Under the pieces are notes generated by a model. The model saw only the letters and a list, made by a program, of their open reading frames with translations, searched no databases and was not told where the DNA came from. From positions 4,849,934 through 4,913,933 of the forward strand of contig OY725494.1 in assembly GCA_963281255.1 (NCBI GenBank): a stretch of DNA of 64,000 nt, written 5' to 3'. Of this stretch, positions 1-9,222 are shown in pieces. The translations under genes were made by a program, and so were the position numbers. Position 1 is the first letter of the stretch; each line of letters starts with the position of its first letter. The DNA is from Aphrocallistes beatrix (lineage: Eukaryota; Porifera; Hexactinellida; Sceptrulophora; Aphrocallistidae).

Positions 1-648
1 TTATCTAAACATAGTTATCTTATTATAATGTACATAGTTTGAAATTGGCATAACTGAATATGGAACTATTCTCCTAGTCTGTAAGCAGTAATAAAGAAAT
101 AGTTGCGTGTATATATTCAATTAAGAAAGATGGCTAACTAAGAAGGGCATATTATACAAGTATTTCAACAAGCGCGCTTCGCTTGCTTGCGCTGCGCGGC
201 TGGCGGACACAAAGTGTCCGCCGGGGGCGCCCTTTGGGCCCCTGGGCTCACATTGATCAATTATAAGGGAGATAACTAGGGATGGAAACAGCTAAGCTGT
301 TAACAGCCAACGCAAAATTGTAGCTATTAACAGCTATCGCTAAATTTTAATTTATATCTGTCTATCTATTTTTATAATCTAAATTTGAGATAAATTATTC
401 AAAAATATAGATATTATTATAGAACCATATAGCTTAACCTTGACTGTTATGTAAATATTTACTATTTTATATTGGGTTTTTTTTTTAATGATTCAATTTG
501 TTTTGCCTATCCCACTAAATATTGCATGTCCCTTTTGACATTTATAGATTGACTCTTGTTTTAAATTTTTATTGACTTTATTATCGTTATTTCATTATTC
601 ATCAACTTCTCCCTTAATTAGCTTCTAAAAATATTTATTGTTTGTGCA
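1..648. other. Intergenic, no gene seen
   Basis: AT-rich sequence with simple runs. Apart from the Helitron-like 3' end at 169-340, nothing here could be assigned. Confidence 0.5.
169..340 (-). mobile_element. Helitron-like element, 3' terminal part
   Basis: On the minus strand the element ends at 169 in the GC-rich hairpin block and terminal GCGCGCTTG followed by a host T, as in eight other copies in this window. The block contains a stem GGCGGACAC/GTGTCCGCC and a second GC-rich stem. The sequence inward (about 245-285) is shared with other copies. No 5' end was found, so this is a partial copy or belongs to a subfamily whose 5' end I cannot recognise. Confidence 0.55.
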
Positions 649-849
649 ATGGCTGAAAACTACAAGAATATCTACGATATTTACAAGCGTCTCAACGACA
701 CAATGCAATGTAAATTGTGTCCTCAAACGATGAAGTTCACCTCTAGCAAAGCGAATTATTCGACCCTAAGAAACGATTTAGTCAATAAACACTACGATGT
801 CTATAGGAAGCAAGGTTCCAAAATTGGATCGTTGGGCAATAAAGAGTGA
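649..849 (+). pseudogene. BED-type zinc finger fragment, hAT-transposase-like
   Basis: A 66-residue reading frame begins ATG at 649. It contains Cys-x2-Cys (MQCKLCP, residues about 19-25), a Ser/Thr-rich middle, and a Leu-x3-Leu-x3-His segment (LRNDLVNKHYDVY), the arrangement of a BED zinc finger (C-x2-C ... H-x(3-5)-H/Y). BED fingers are the N-terminal DNA-binding domain of many hAT transposases. No RNase-H-like transposase core follows, and a LINE 3' tail begins about 20 bases after the stop. I read it as the 5' remnant of a hAT transposase gene cut off by later insertion. A small domesticated BED protein cannot be excluded. Confidence 0.45.
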
Positions 850-867
850 TATAGAAGTCTTTCCCAT

Positions 868-1345
868 GGACATTAATAATAATAATAATAATATACATTT
901 ATATAGCGAGATTCCATTATTAATATGTTCAAGTGCGCTGTACAATTCAATTAAAGTAGGTGTGTGTTATGTATGTATGTGTATGTATGCGTATGTATGT
1001 GTATGTATGCTTGTAAGGTATGTATATGCATTGAAATTAATTTAAGTGGATGTGTCGTGCGCGATACGGAAAAGAAGAGTTTTCAAGAGTTTTTTGAAGA
1101 GAAGAAGTGAGGGGGCATTCCGAATGCTCGGAGGCAGAAGATTCCACTCAACAGGCGCAGCTAAAGTGAATGCACGATCACCCAGAGTTTTGGAAGATTT
1201 GATAGTAGGATGCTCAAGGAGGATGGCGTTGGATGATCGTAGAGTACGATTGGATGACTTAACCTGTATGAGCTGGATGATATAGTCCGGAGCAAGAGAA
1301 TGGATGGCTTTGTAAGTCATGAGGAGGATTTTTCGCTTCAATGTT
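868..1345 (-). mobile_element. 5'-truncated LINE (CR1/L2/Jockey-like) 3' end
   Basis: The minus strand encodes the C-terminal tail typical of non-LTR reverse transcriptase ORF2: YKAIHSLAPDYI, then LRSS, then GDRAFTLAAPVEWNLLP, then FKKLLKTLLF. This order (YKALHGLAPxYI ... GDRAFSxAAPxLWNxLP ... FKxxLKTxLF) is known from CR1, L2, Rex1 and Jockey-type LINEs. The element ends on the minus strand in a short (ATT)n tail at about 871-892, as expected for microsatellite-tailed LINEs. Only the last ~100 codons remain, so it is a dead-on-arrival 5' truncation. The clade is uncertain. Confidence 0.75.
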
Positions 1346-1429
1346 TTTCAATTTTACTATGTATGTCTGTAGCGGGACGCAGCGTTGAATTTCGCGGGAC
1401 ATTGCGGGACGCAATCGAAAGTATTATAC

Positions 1430-1800
1430 ACAGACAGATTTTCGGTGCAGCGCGAAGGTGTTGATAGCCGAAGATCTTCTTCATGAATCTTATGAAAAGA
1501 TTCCCGAGGAACTAAGTAAGCAGAAATTGAGAGGTTAATATTGGGAGATGAACTTAAATTCTGGGATTTCAAAGCATTTTATGGTTAGTAGATTATTGCG
1601 GATATTCTTTAACAGATTCACAGTATCAAATTGAAAGTAAATAGTCTTTCCAGAGCAATATGGGCCGCGGATAACATGAGTGTTATCGTCGATTCCATAT
1701 AAGTGTCTAAGTTGCTTGAAAGCATTGACGTTTGTGGTATGATTGTCAGCTACTATCGCAAGAAGGTTAAAATCTGTTTGAGATAGCACAGACATACATT
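1430..1800 (-). pseudogene. P-element/THAP9-like transposase fragment
   Basis: The minus strand reads VADNHTTNVNAFKQLRHLYG followed by YFQFDTVNLLKNIRNNLL and then, in a shifted frame, FHKIHEEDLRLS. This succession (xDxHxxNxxAFxxL ... FDxxHLLKNIRNNLL ... KIHEEDxRLS) is characteristic of the RNase-H-like catalytic region of P-element/THAP9-type transposases. The frame shifts between the second and third motif (near 1540-1570), so the copy is broken. No THAP finger was found next to it. Confidence 0.6.
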
Positions 1801-1993
1801 TGTCTAAGTTCGAATGGACTAGAGACTACGAATGGTATTGACTTGGTTAACGAAATAACCTTAAAACACAGGATACTCTTAAATAAGCCGAGATCTTGAT
1901 CACAGCCAATTAAGTTTTACTATCAAAATACACATTTCAAGTACATTTCATCTAAGAGTAAGACAATATCGTTCCCGATTAATTCGTTGTACC

Positions 1994-2260
1994 CATAGGC
2001 GTCGTAACCCACCCGGTTACCGGGCAATGGCCGGGCGGCCCAGAGTGAATGCCGGGTACTACCCGGTAAAAAGCTTAGTGCTATTATGTACTGGTAATTG
2101 GCTGTTACTAATTCCTCATGTAGATCAAGGGTTCACGGCCCATTTGGCTGACGGCAACGCTGGATCAGCTGAAGATACGGCCCGATTAACTGACTGAACG
2201 GCCCTGGATTAGTGTGGCCGGGCAGTCCAAGGGTAGGAAATAAAGTTTACGACGCCTATG
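1994..2260. mobile_element. Non-autonomous hAT-like element
   Basis: A 267-bp element with terminal inverted repeats CATAGGCGTCGTAA / TTTACGACGCCTATG is flanked by the exact 8-bp duplication GTTGTACC at 1986-1993 and 2261-2268. An 8-bp duplication and short inverted repeats fit the hAT superfamily. The interior has repeated CCGGG/CCCGG motifs and no coding potential. Confidence 0.7.
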
Positions 2261-2605
2261 GTTGTACCGAAGTGCTGAGTTGATAAGCAGGATGTGAAGT
2301 GTATCGAAGCAGAAGGGCAAATTTGAGAATACTTATGTCTACCACGAGGATCGATGTAACAAATGTTCAATAATTCCTTTATAACCTAATGTCGAATTTG
2401 GAGGTCATTTTCTTGCAATAGTTAGGGAGGTTATCAATTGGATACAGATGAGTTAGCTTAGATCCTGGAATAGGAGACCTTCAGAACTAAGTCTGCCATG
2501 AAAGTTCGTGTCAATAGAAATACATTCCTTTACACGTGCGATTCCAGCATCAATAACTAGATGGTAAGCAGTAACTGAATCCTGTGGCCTTGTTCTCAGA
2601 TCGAC

Positions 2606-2741
2606 TTAACCTGGGAAATACTTGGGGTCAAAGGTATAAATAGAAATGACCCAGCTTTCATTTTCATTTTCAGTTTACTTTCAATCAACTTTCGCTCTCA
2701 CTTCAACATTCCTAGACGTGCACGGATTTTAAACTTATTAA
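2606..2741 (+). mobile_element. TTAA-bounded MITE, unit A
   Basis: Starts TTAACC and ends TTAA. It contains GGGGTCAAAGGTATAAATAG and repeated TTTCA/CTTTCA stretches shared with the neighbouring units B and C. TTAA ends are the signature of piggyBac-type insertion. Confidence 0.5.
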
Positions 2742-2863
2742 CCCGCGGCTGGCTAGGAATGTTGAAAGTGAAAATGAAAGTACATTGAAAGTGAACTGAA
2801 AGTGAAAATGAAAGTGGGGTTTTCTCTATTTATACTTTTGAGACGTAGCCAGGCGAGGGTTAA
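2738..2863 (-). mobile_element. TTAA-bounded MITE, unit B (inverted)
   Basis: Shares a TTAA with unit A and is the same kind of unit in reverse orientation (GAGGGTTAA at its end; a TATA-like tract read on the minus strand). A and B together form an imperfect palindrome. Confidence 0.5.
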
Positions 2864-2905
2864 ACTAAGTAATTACTTAGTTTATTACTTATTCCTTTAC
2901 TTAGC

Positions 2906-3030
2906 TTAACCCTAATTTGACGTGGGGTCAAAGGTATAAATAGAAATGACCCCACTTTCATTTTCAATTTCAATTCACTTTCAATTAACTTTCACTTTCA
3001 ATTCAACATTCCTCGGCAAGTTGGGGTTAA
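2906..3030 (+). mobile_element. TTAA-bounded MITE, unit C
   Basis: 125 bp from TTAACCC to GGGTTAA, with the same internal GGGGTCAAAGGTATAAATAG core as unit A. It is piggyBac-like by its TTAA ends and has no coding content. Confidence 0.6.
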
Positions 3031-4309
3031 TAATCACATACTAAGTTTTTGTTTCGTTTTGACATAGAAACTAAGTATTCAATAGTTTGGTCAATCAAAG
3101 GGTATTTAGAGATTGATCAAATAACTCAAATTCCATCGACTCATTCAACGATATTGAATTCATAATAACTATAATCATATTACTCGTACCATGCAATGAT
3201 TATCCAGCAGCTTCACGTTTACGTAAGATATTGAGTGATGAAGACATTTTTGTGGTAATTACTGTAAATCAAATCAATGTCGTAAAACCATACTACAGCT
3301 AATGGTGACTCTTCAACAAATAAATAGAGTTCTAATTGGGGATACAGACAATTCGTGACATTACAATTCGTGACATTCTTGTAGTCGTGTAAACAATCAT
3401 TAGTTGAGATTAAAGAGTTTCATTCAACTAGTTTATTGATTAATTAAAGATGAGAGACAATGAGAACTAAAAGAATTACTTCCCGAGAGAGAAATTCATT
3501 CTCACATTCTCACATTAAATTCATCAATTCTATGTTGAATAGTCACGAATAGCAATGTCACGAATTGTAATGTCACGAATTGTATGTCACGAATTGTAAT
3601 GTCACGAATTGTAATGTCACGAATTGTCTGTATCCCTTCTAATTGCAATGAAATTGGATCGTATTGTTCTTCCCAATAATTAATATTGCATTTATTTTCA
3701 CATCTCTCCCTTTGCAAGGATGTAAAATAATATTTTCTTAATAAAATTGTGAGTTAAGTCAGCTTCGAAGTCGCTTAAAAATATATTAATTTAAGTTAAA
3801 TAAAAACTAAGTATTTACTTAGTTTTGTTCTGTGAATACCAACTTAGTTTTTACTTAGTTTAAGTTAAGTTTAAGTTTAAGTCGATCTGAGAATAAGGCC
3901 CCTGTGCTATGTGTAACGTAAAGTATCGATATTCGGGACCACAGTGTCACGAAACCTCATTTTGGCGGTATTGACACTTTTTGTTGATGAGTATGACGTC
4001 ATCGCAGGTATACAATTTACAAAATATTTGCAAATTAAAATATATCCAAGATAATGAGATGTTTAATCATCTTCTGGCAAGATAAGTGAATTTACAAATC
4101 ACTAATATCTTCAATTAGAACACTAGCGTCTGGGACTGATTTTTTATCCTTAATTAAATAAGAGGAGTGAGTCACTCTGACACAGCAATCGGGTAAAACA
4201 TCCTTAATGTCATCTTCAACAGAGTGGACCATGGGTCACTTCCAGTGACCCATGACCCATCTGACCCATTGCATGCGTGACCCAGTGACCCAAAATTAGT
4301 ACTGGTACT
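3031..4309. other. Intergenic, simple repeats only
   Basis: Contains a run of short repeats TGTCACGAATTG at about 3540-3630 with inverted relatives near 3350-3380 (a probable small foldback element), and CTAAGTAATTACTTAG-like palindromic tracts near 3780-3870. At 4220-4290 a short TGACCCA/TGGGTCA repeat lies just before the tandem duplication. No gene is supported. Confidence 0.5.
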
Positions 4310-4513
4310 TTAAGAGATGATGAAAAAAATTGAATTCATAAAAATTACAATGGTTTCATACTAAAATTATTTGCATCCCACTGTCATTATTGTTTATTTA
4401 TGTATTTCATCTTAAAGAGAGCTCAAAATAGTACATAATTGATAGCCCATAATCATGCCTTGACTCTATTTTCGTTGAATAGGAATTTGAATTCCAAACT
4501 CAGCTTTTGAACA

Positions 4514-4860
4514 CTAAGAATTTCTAATTTTATCTATTGTGGTTACTTGACTATGGAATGCCAAAATTAAAGGATAAGACTGTCTAAAGTAAATAGTTTT
4601 GATGAATTTCTGGGTTCTCATATTATTAGAATATGGTAGACAGCTCTTTAGAGGAATTGAAGAGTATGAATTAAATGCTAATGAAACCCATCGTGCCATT
4701 GTGGCGGGACTCTTCCTGAGATAATTGATGACATCTTCAAAATCTTGTATTGTATACTTTTCCAAATATAGAACAAGTTCATCTGGTTGGAAAATACCTA
4801 CCTTCGGGGGCCTGGTTTTATAAGTATTGACAACGGGTGGATGGTTGGAATTGGATTCAA
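4514..4860 (-). CDS. Possible terminal exon of unknown gene (copy 1)
   Basis: An open frame on the minus strand ends at 4514. It can be read upstream of its first Met (4765) through KTRPPKVGIFQPDELVLYLE back to a possible splice acceptor ending TTAG near 4858. The core is LEKYTIQDFEDVINYLRKSP followed by ARW, then PLKSCLPYSNN. I do not recognise the family. Codon-like structure and a plausible acceptor make it a candidate last exon, but upstream exons were not found: the next gene on this strand is complete by itself. The same frame is intact in the second duplicate, but that duplication is too recent for this to prove selection. Confidence 0.3.
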
Positions 4861-4951
4861 TGAAAAACTAACTAAACGAGTTCGAATTTCATTCGATTTG
4901 ATGTACTTGGCTCTTCAAAGTGATCAGCACAAATTCGAGAATTACTAGTTA

Positions 4952-5230
4952 CAAGCGCGCTTCGCTTGCTTGCGCTGCGCAGCTGGCGGACACTTTGTGT
5001 CCGCCGGAGGCGCCCTGTGGTCACCATTGATTAATTATGTAGGAGATAACATCTCTAAATATGTCTGTCCTACTGTTATAATCGATATCGCACGAAATAT
5101 CACCAAATTTGTCAATTTCTAAAATTTTGATGAGTCATCATTTTTTGATGATAGTTGCATCATTTGTGAGGTATGTTAGTATACAGATTCCATTAAAATT
5201 TCAGCCTTCTATCTCCTGTAATGGCTGAGT
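4952..5230 (-). mobile_element. Helitron-like element 3' end (in copy 1)
   Basis: Minus-strand terminus GCGCGCTTG followed by T at 4951, then the GC-rich hairpins (GGCGGACAC/GTGTCCGCC) and about 200 bp shared with the copies at 25905-26142 and 51851-52110 (ATCGATATCGCACGAAA, TGATGAGTCATCA). Its 5' end was not found. The glycosyltransferase-like gene lies on the 5' side in the same orientation. Confidence 0.6.
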
Positions 5231-5584
5231 TATGCTCGAATAACTGTATTGCTTAACTTTTAAAATGTGACAATGACGTCATAATTCCATGATGAGTCGA
5301 CATTTTCGTCTGAGCTCAGAACTTAGTGGAGCCATAGCCAAAAGACTCCCACATGCCAAAAATCAGCTTTCTCCGCCCGGCAGTTTCTGTTATTTGGTGC
5401 GGGCCAAAATCCCTTGAAACAGAGCTATGTTTTGTCAACATTTTTTTCATTTGAGTCAATGCATATTGCAGTAGTTTATTTTCTCATTCATATTCTCTAA
5501 AAGAGTGCAATAATATAATACAAGCTAGCCTATTTAGCCTATCAATCAGTTAGTCTGTAACAAATAATAGTAGCTAAGGTTATT

Positions 5585-6679
5585 CTAATTTAAGGACCAG
5601 TTTTGCAAGAGATGAGAATACTTCCTGATAGGGTGTCTAGGAGGGTGAGTGAAGCAGTAAGTGTGGGATATATCCTCGCTGTAAGAGAGAGGGTTATCGA
5701 AGAATTCTTTAATCATTTTTTCGTTAGTAAATTTTTTAGGAATGTCTTGAACAACTTCTGTAATTACTTTTTTCCACGCCTCCGCTGCTTCTTTCCCAAT
5801 TCTGGGATAACTTCTATGCACTTTGTTAGGAAGATTTACTGGAGTGAACATCACCGCATGTCCACGAAACATGAATTCAACTTGAACAATCAGGACTCTC
5901 TGACTAATTGTCCAGTCTATCCAATCATAAGAAGTTGAATAAGGAAGAAGAGTTGGTACTGCGTCTCGATGGATTGCATTAAACATCGCATCGAAATGAA
6001 CAACAGTGAGGTATAGCGGCATTCTATCCCCAATGACTGTGCGATTGGGAGGTAGAGGTTCACTCGATTTGATATGTGGAGAACATATCCTTTGATATGA
6101 TTGGATCGTATCATCAGAGTTGTGGTGTCTTCTGTAATTTAGCACTCCCACTGCTGGCTCATGGCTAAAGAGGAAATGTTCGAAAGAACGCAATGGTGGA
6201 ATCAATTTCATTTCAGGAGGTGCATATTTCTCATTATAAGATAGTTTGACATCATCATCCAAGAGAATATAATAGAGATAGTTAATATTTCTTGATCGTG
6301 CTACTTTGTACAGAGTGTTCCTACCTTCATTCAAACTGGTTGCTGTCTTTGAATAGATGTATTCCATATGACTCGGAGCTGAATCCAAACACTTTTCTTT
6401 ATAACTAAAAACTATCACATCACACATGCATTCATCAGGATTACCGAAAGATTCATTTCTCTTTAACTTTTCCGGAATACATTGTTCGGTCTGTAACAGA
6501 TAAATAAATAGCTTTTTGGATGCCAAGTCTTTAGGATAAAAATTTCTTGTGACTAGGTTGTCATCATATCGAATTGTGTCATCATATTGAAATTCCCACA
6601 TAAGCAATAATAATAGGAGAGGCATTATTGCCAAAGCGATGAGGACTTTCTTGATTTTCTGTAAGTTGATATATTTCAT
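5585..6679 (-). CDS. Golgi-type glycosyltransferase-like protein, copy 1
   Basis: A 364-residue intronless type II membrane protein. Residues 1-10 are basic and cytosolic-like, and residues about 11-28 are a Leu/Ile-rich signal anchor. The lumenal part carries NES (75) and NRT (212) N-glycosylation sequons. Residues 135-146 read YLYYILLDDDVK, a beta-strand ending in a DDD triplet typical of the metal/nucleotide-sugar site of GT-A-fold glycosyltransferases. GRNTLYKVAR just before it and LLPYSTSYDWIDW (244-256) complete a GT-A-like pattern. The donor and acceptor sugars cannot be told, and the family is not one I can name. The start is supported by a TATA box about 65 bases upstream and by the anchor following at once. 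The neighbouring tandem copy at 9223-10314 differs by few residues. An alternative is an uncharacterised secretory protein with a coincidental DDD. Confidence 0.75.
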   Translation of the reverse strand: MKYINLQKIKKVLIALAIMPLLLLLLMWEFQYDDTIRYDDNLVTRNFYPKDLASKKLFIYLLQTEQCIPEKLKRNESFGNPDECMCDVIVFSYKEKCLDSAPSHMEYIYSKTATSLNEGRNTLYKVARSRNINYLYYILLDDDVKLSYNEKYAPPEMKLIPPLRSFEHFLFSHEPAVGVLNYRRHHNSDDTIQSYQRICSPHIKSSEPLPPNRTVIGDRMPLYLTVVHFDAMFNAIHRDAVPTLLPYSTSYDWIDWTISQRVLIVQVEFMFRGHAVMFTPVNLPNKVHRSYPRIGKEAAEAWKKVITEVVQDIPKKFTNEKMIKEFFDNPLSYSEDISHTYCFTHPPRHPIRKYSHLLQNWSLN

Positions 6680-6742
6680 TTTGTATTAATTATATTAACC
6701 AATAAATTAGTTTCTCACCACTACAACTCCAGCTATAGCACT

Positions 6743-6751
6743 CTTTATATA
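6743..6751 (-). promoter_or_regulatory. TATA box of glycosyltransferase-like gene copy 1
   Basis: Minus strand TATATAAAG lies about 65 bases before the ATG at 6679. The same position in the second copy reads TATATTGAG. Confidence 0.55.
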
Positions 6752-6890
6752 AGGCCTGTTCCTGAGATCTCAACTTGTGGAAGTCACGATTTTCTGTACG
6801 ACTATAATTTGAGTAGAATGAGAAATGTGACGTAAACTATACACTAGTACCCAGACAAAGTATTGCAAACATCAATATTTGACGTCTAAG

Positions 6891-7531
6891 TTGACTAAAT
6901 CATTAAAAAATGGCAAATAATTATGCATATCCGAATAATTCATATTTCCTGAATTATGCATATTCGAACAATTCATATTTCAGGAATCATGCATTATTCG
7001 AATAATTCAGTCATGTAATTCATGATATTTTCTCGTAAAAGTTTCAATTTTGAATAATTCTTCTCAGGCTGATGAATTATGAATTACCGTATTGCTTCGA
7101 ATAAGCGCCCGGGCGCTTATTTATTTCGTGCACCCTTTAGACCCGGCGCTTATTCAAACCGGCGCTTATTCAAGCCCCGGCGCTTATTTTTTTCATTCGC
7201 TATTTTGACCCGGCGCTCTTTTTTTTGTTTACTACATTGACTGGCACTTTTATTTTTGCCACAACTGAGAATGTTAGTTCTATTAAAAAAGGATAATGTA
7301 ATGTTTCAAAAAGCACTTCTATCTATGCCACCACTGAGAATACTAGTTTGATATGATGTTCAGAGAACTAAAATGCCCCGGCGTCCGACGCTTATTCGAG
7401 CCCCGGCGCTTATTTATTTCGCTCACCATTTAGACCCGGCGCTTATTCAAACCGGCGCTTATTCAAGCCCCCGGCGCTTATTCAGGGAAATACGGTATTC
7501 GAATTATTCATTAATTCGTGAATTAGTCCAC
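6891..7531. mobile_element. CTAAGTTGACTAA MITE interrupted by a second element
   Basis: The outer element has inverted ends CTAAGTTGACTAAATCATT and AATTCGTGAATTAGTCCACTTAG plus internal ATTATGCATA/GAATAATTCAT repeats. Related uninterrupted copies lie at 47532-47765 and 52273-52456. The interior is split by the TACCGTAT element at 7087-7497. Confidence 0.6.
7087..7497. mobile_element. TACCGTAT...ATACGGTA MITE with CGGCGCTTATTC repeats
   Basis: Ends TACCGTAT and ATACGGTA with many subterminal direct and inverted copies of CGGCGCTTATTCAA and AAGCGCCCGGGCGCTT. It is inserted in the preceding element. The superfamily is unknown to me, and its 5'-TA/TA-3' ends suggest a Tc1/mariner-like site preference. 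Confidence 0.55.
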
Positions 7532-7725
7532 TTAGATATTACCATAGGTTCGAATGTGAAGCTATTCTTGCTGTGCGAAAGCAAACAAAGAAAGAAGAGT
7601 GACTATAGATTCAATTATGAACCGTTGGATAAACTGACAGGAGAATATATACAGACATAACTATGAGGTTTATTACTCAATAAATTTATTCTGTCTTTTC
7701 AAATTTGTAATAGTATCAGATTCTG
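7526..7725 (+). repeat. Relic of the upstream region of a third receptor copy
   Basis: About 190 bp closely match 13397-13585 and, inverted, 12170-12360, i.e. DNA just upstream of the two receptor-like genes. Here it reads as an open C-terminal stretch ending SDYRFNYEPLDKLTGEYIQT then TAA. The same peptide can be read in the other copies with mostly silent or conservative changes, though one copy has a 1-base shift earlier. It may be the 3' exon of a lost or unseen neighbour gene. The receptor gene itself is absent after 7725. Confidence 0.5.
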
Positions 7726-7823
7726 CCCAGGGTAAAGACCCCACACTTCTAAGGTTTCCCCTCCCAAAATGATTTAACCGGAAATGAGTTAGCAAAAATC
7801 TAGCGCCATTTAAGGGATAATTA

Positions 7824-7949
7824 TTAACCCGCGCTTGGCGAGGTGTTTTGTAGCGTCATTTCCTGTTTAAGCCATTTTGGGCGGGGAAGCTATACAAGTT
7901 TGGGTTCTGACTATAAATAGAAAAAAACACTTAGCCAACCGCAGGTTAA
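7824..7949. mobile_element. piggyBac-like MITE, unit D
   Basis: 126 bp TTAACCCGCGCTTGGCGAGG ... GCCAACCGCAGGTTAA, almost identical to unit E at 60894-61016. Inverted ends (AACC..TTGGC) are flanked by TTAA. It carries ACTATAAATAGAAA internally. Its right TTAA is exactly the left edge of duplication copy 2. Confidence 0.75.
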
Positions 7950-8151
7950 GAGATGATGAAAAAAAATTGAATTCATAAAAATTACAATGGTTTCATACTA
8001 AAATTATTTGCATCCCACTGTACATTATTGTTTATTTATGTATTTCATCTTAAAGAGAGCTCAAAATAGTACATAATTGATAGCCCATAATCATGCCTTG
8101 ACTCTATTTTCGTTGAATAGGAATTTGAATTCCAAACTCAGCTTTTGAACA

Positions 8152-8498
8152 CTAAGAATTTCTAATTTTATCTATTGTGGTTACTTGACTATGGAATGCC
8201 AAAATTAAAGGATAAGACTGTCTAAAGTAAATAGTTTTGATGAATTTCTGGGTTCTCATATTATTAGAATATGGTAGACAGCTCTTTAGAGGAATTGAAG
8301 AGTATGAATTAAATGCTAATGCAACCCATCGTGCCATTGTGGCGGGACTCTTCCTGAGATAATTGATGACATCTTCAAAATCTTGTATTGTATACTTTTC
8401 CAAATATAGAACAAGTTCATCTTGTTGGAAAATACCTACCTTCGGTGGCCTGGTTTTATAAGTATTGACAACGGGTGGATGGTTGGAATTGGATTCAA
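8152..8498 (-). CDS. Possible terminal exon of unknown gene (copy 2)
   Basis: Same candidate exon as at 4514-4860. The ending differs by one residue (ARWVAL instead of ARWVSL) and FQPDE is FQQDE. The possible acceptor is retained. Function is unknown. Confidence 0.3.
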
Positions 8499-8589
8499 TG
8501 AAAAACTAACTAAACGAGTTCGAATTTCATTCGATTTGATGTACTTGGCTCTTCAAAGTGATCAGCACAAATTCGAGAATTACTAGTTA

Positions 8590-8870
8590 CAAGCGCGCTT
8601 CGCTTGCTTGCGCTGCGCAGCTGGCGGACACTTTGTGTCCGCCAGAGGCGCCCTGTGGTCACCATTGATTAATTATGTAGGAGGTAACATCTCTAAATAT
8701 GTCTGTCCTACTGTTATAATCGATATCGCACGAAATATCACCAAATTTGTCAATTTATAAAATTTTGATGAGTCATCATTTTTTGATGATAGTTGCATCA
8801 TATGTGAGGTATGTTAGTATACAGATTCCATTAAAATCTCAGCCTTCTATCTCCTATAATGGCTGAGTTA
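8590..8870 (-). mobile_element. Helitron-like element 3' end (in copy 2)
   Basis: Same insertion as 4952-5230, carried along by the duplication, so it predates it. Confidence 0.6.
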
Positions 8871-9222
8871 TGCTCGAATAACTGTATTGCTTAACTTTTA
8901 AAATGTGACAATGACGTCATAATTCCATGATGAGTCGACATTTTCGTCTGAGCTCAGAACTTAGTGGAGCCATAGCCAAAAGACTCCCACATGCCAAAAA
9001 TCAGCTTTCTCCGCCCGGCAGTTTCTGTTATTTGGTGCGGGCCAAAATCCCATGAAACAGAGCTATGTTTTGTCAACATTTTTTTCATTTGAGTCAATGC
9101 ATATTGCAGTAGTTTATTTTCTCATTCATATTCTCTAAAAGAGTGCAATAATATAATACAAGCTAGCCTATTTAGCCTATCAATCAGTTAGTCTGTAACA
9201 AATAAGAGTAGCTAAGGTTATT

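Larger units (their letters stand above)
4310..6851. repeat. Tandem duplication, copy 1
   Basis: Sequence from TTAAGAGATGATGAAAAA to TATACACTAG is repeated about 3.64 kb downstream at 7946-10470 in the same orientation with only scattered substitutions and small indels. The unit contains a terminal-exon-like reading frame, a Helitron-like 3' end and a complete glycosyltransferase-like gene. Confidence 0.9.

Noticed and set aside
1046-1285. Plus-strand 79-codon frame
   Set aside because: Antisense of the LINE reverse-transcriptase tail.
4952-5040. Structured RNA gene or tRNA-derived SINE head in the GC-rich hairpin block
   Set aside because: No A/B box or tRNA fold; the block always sits at a Helitron-like terminus.
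5603-5938. 111-codon plus-strand frame, also at 9241-9576
   Set aside because: Antisense shadow of the glycosyltransferase-like genes.
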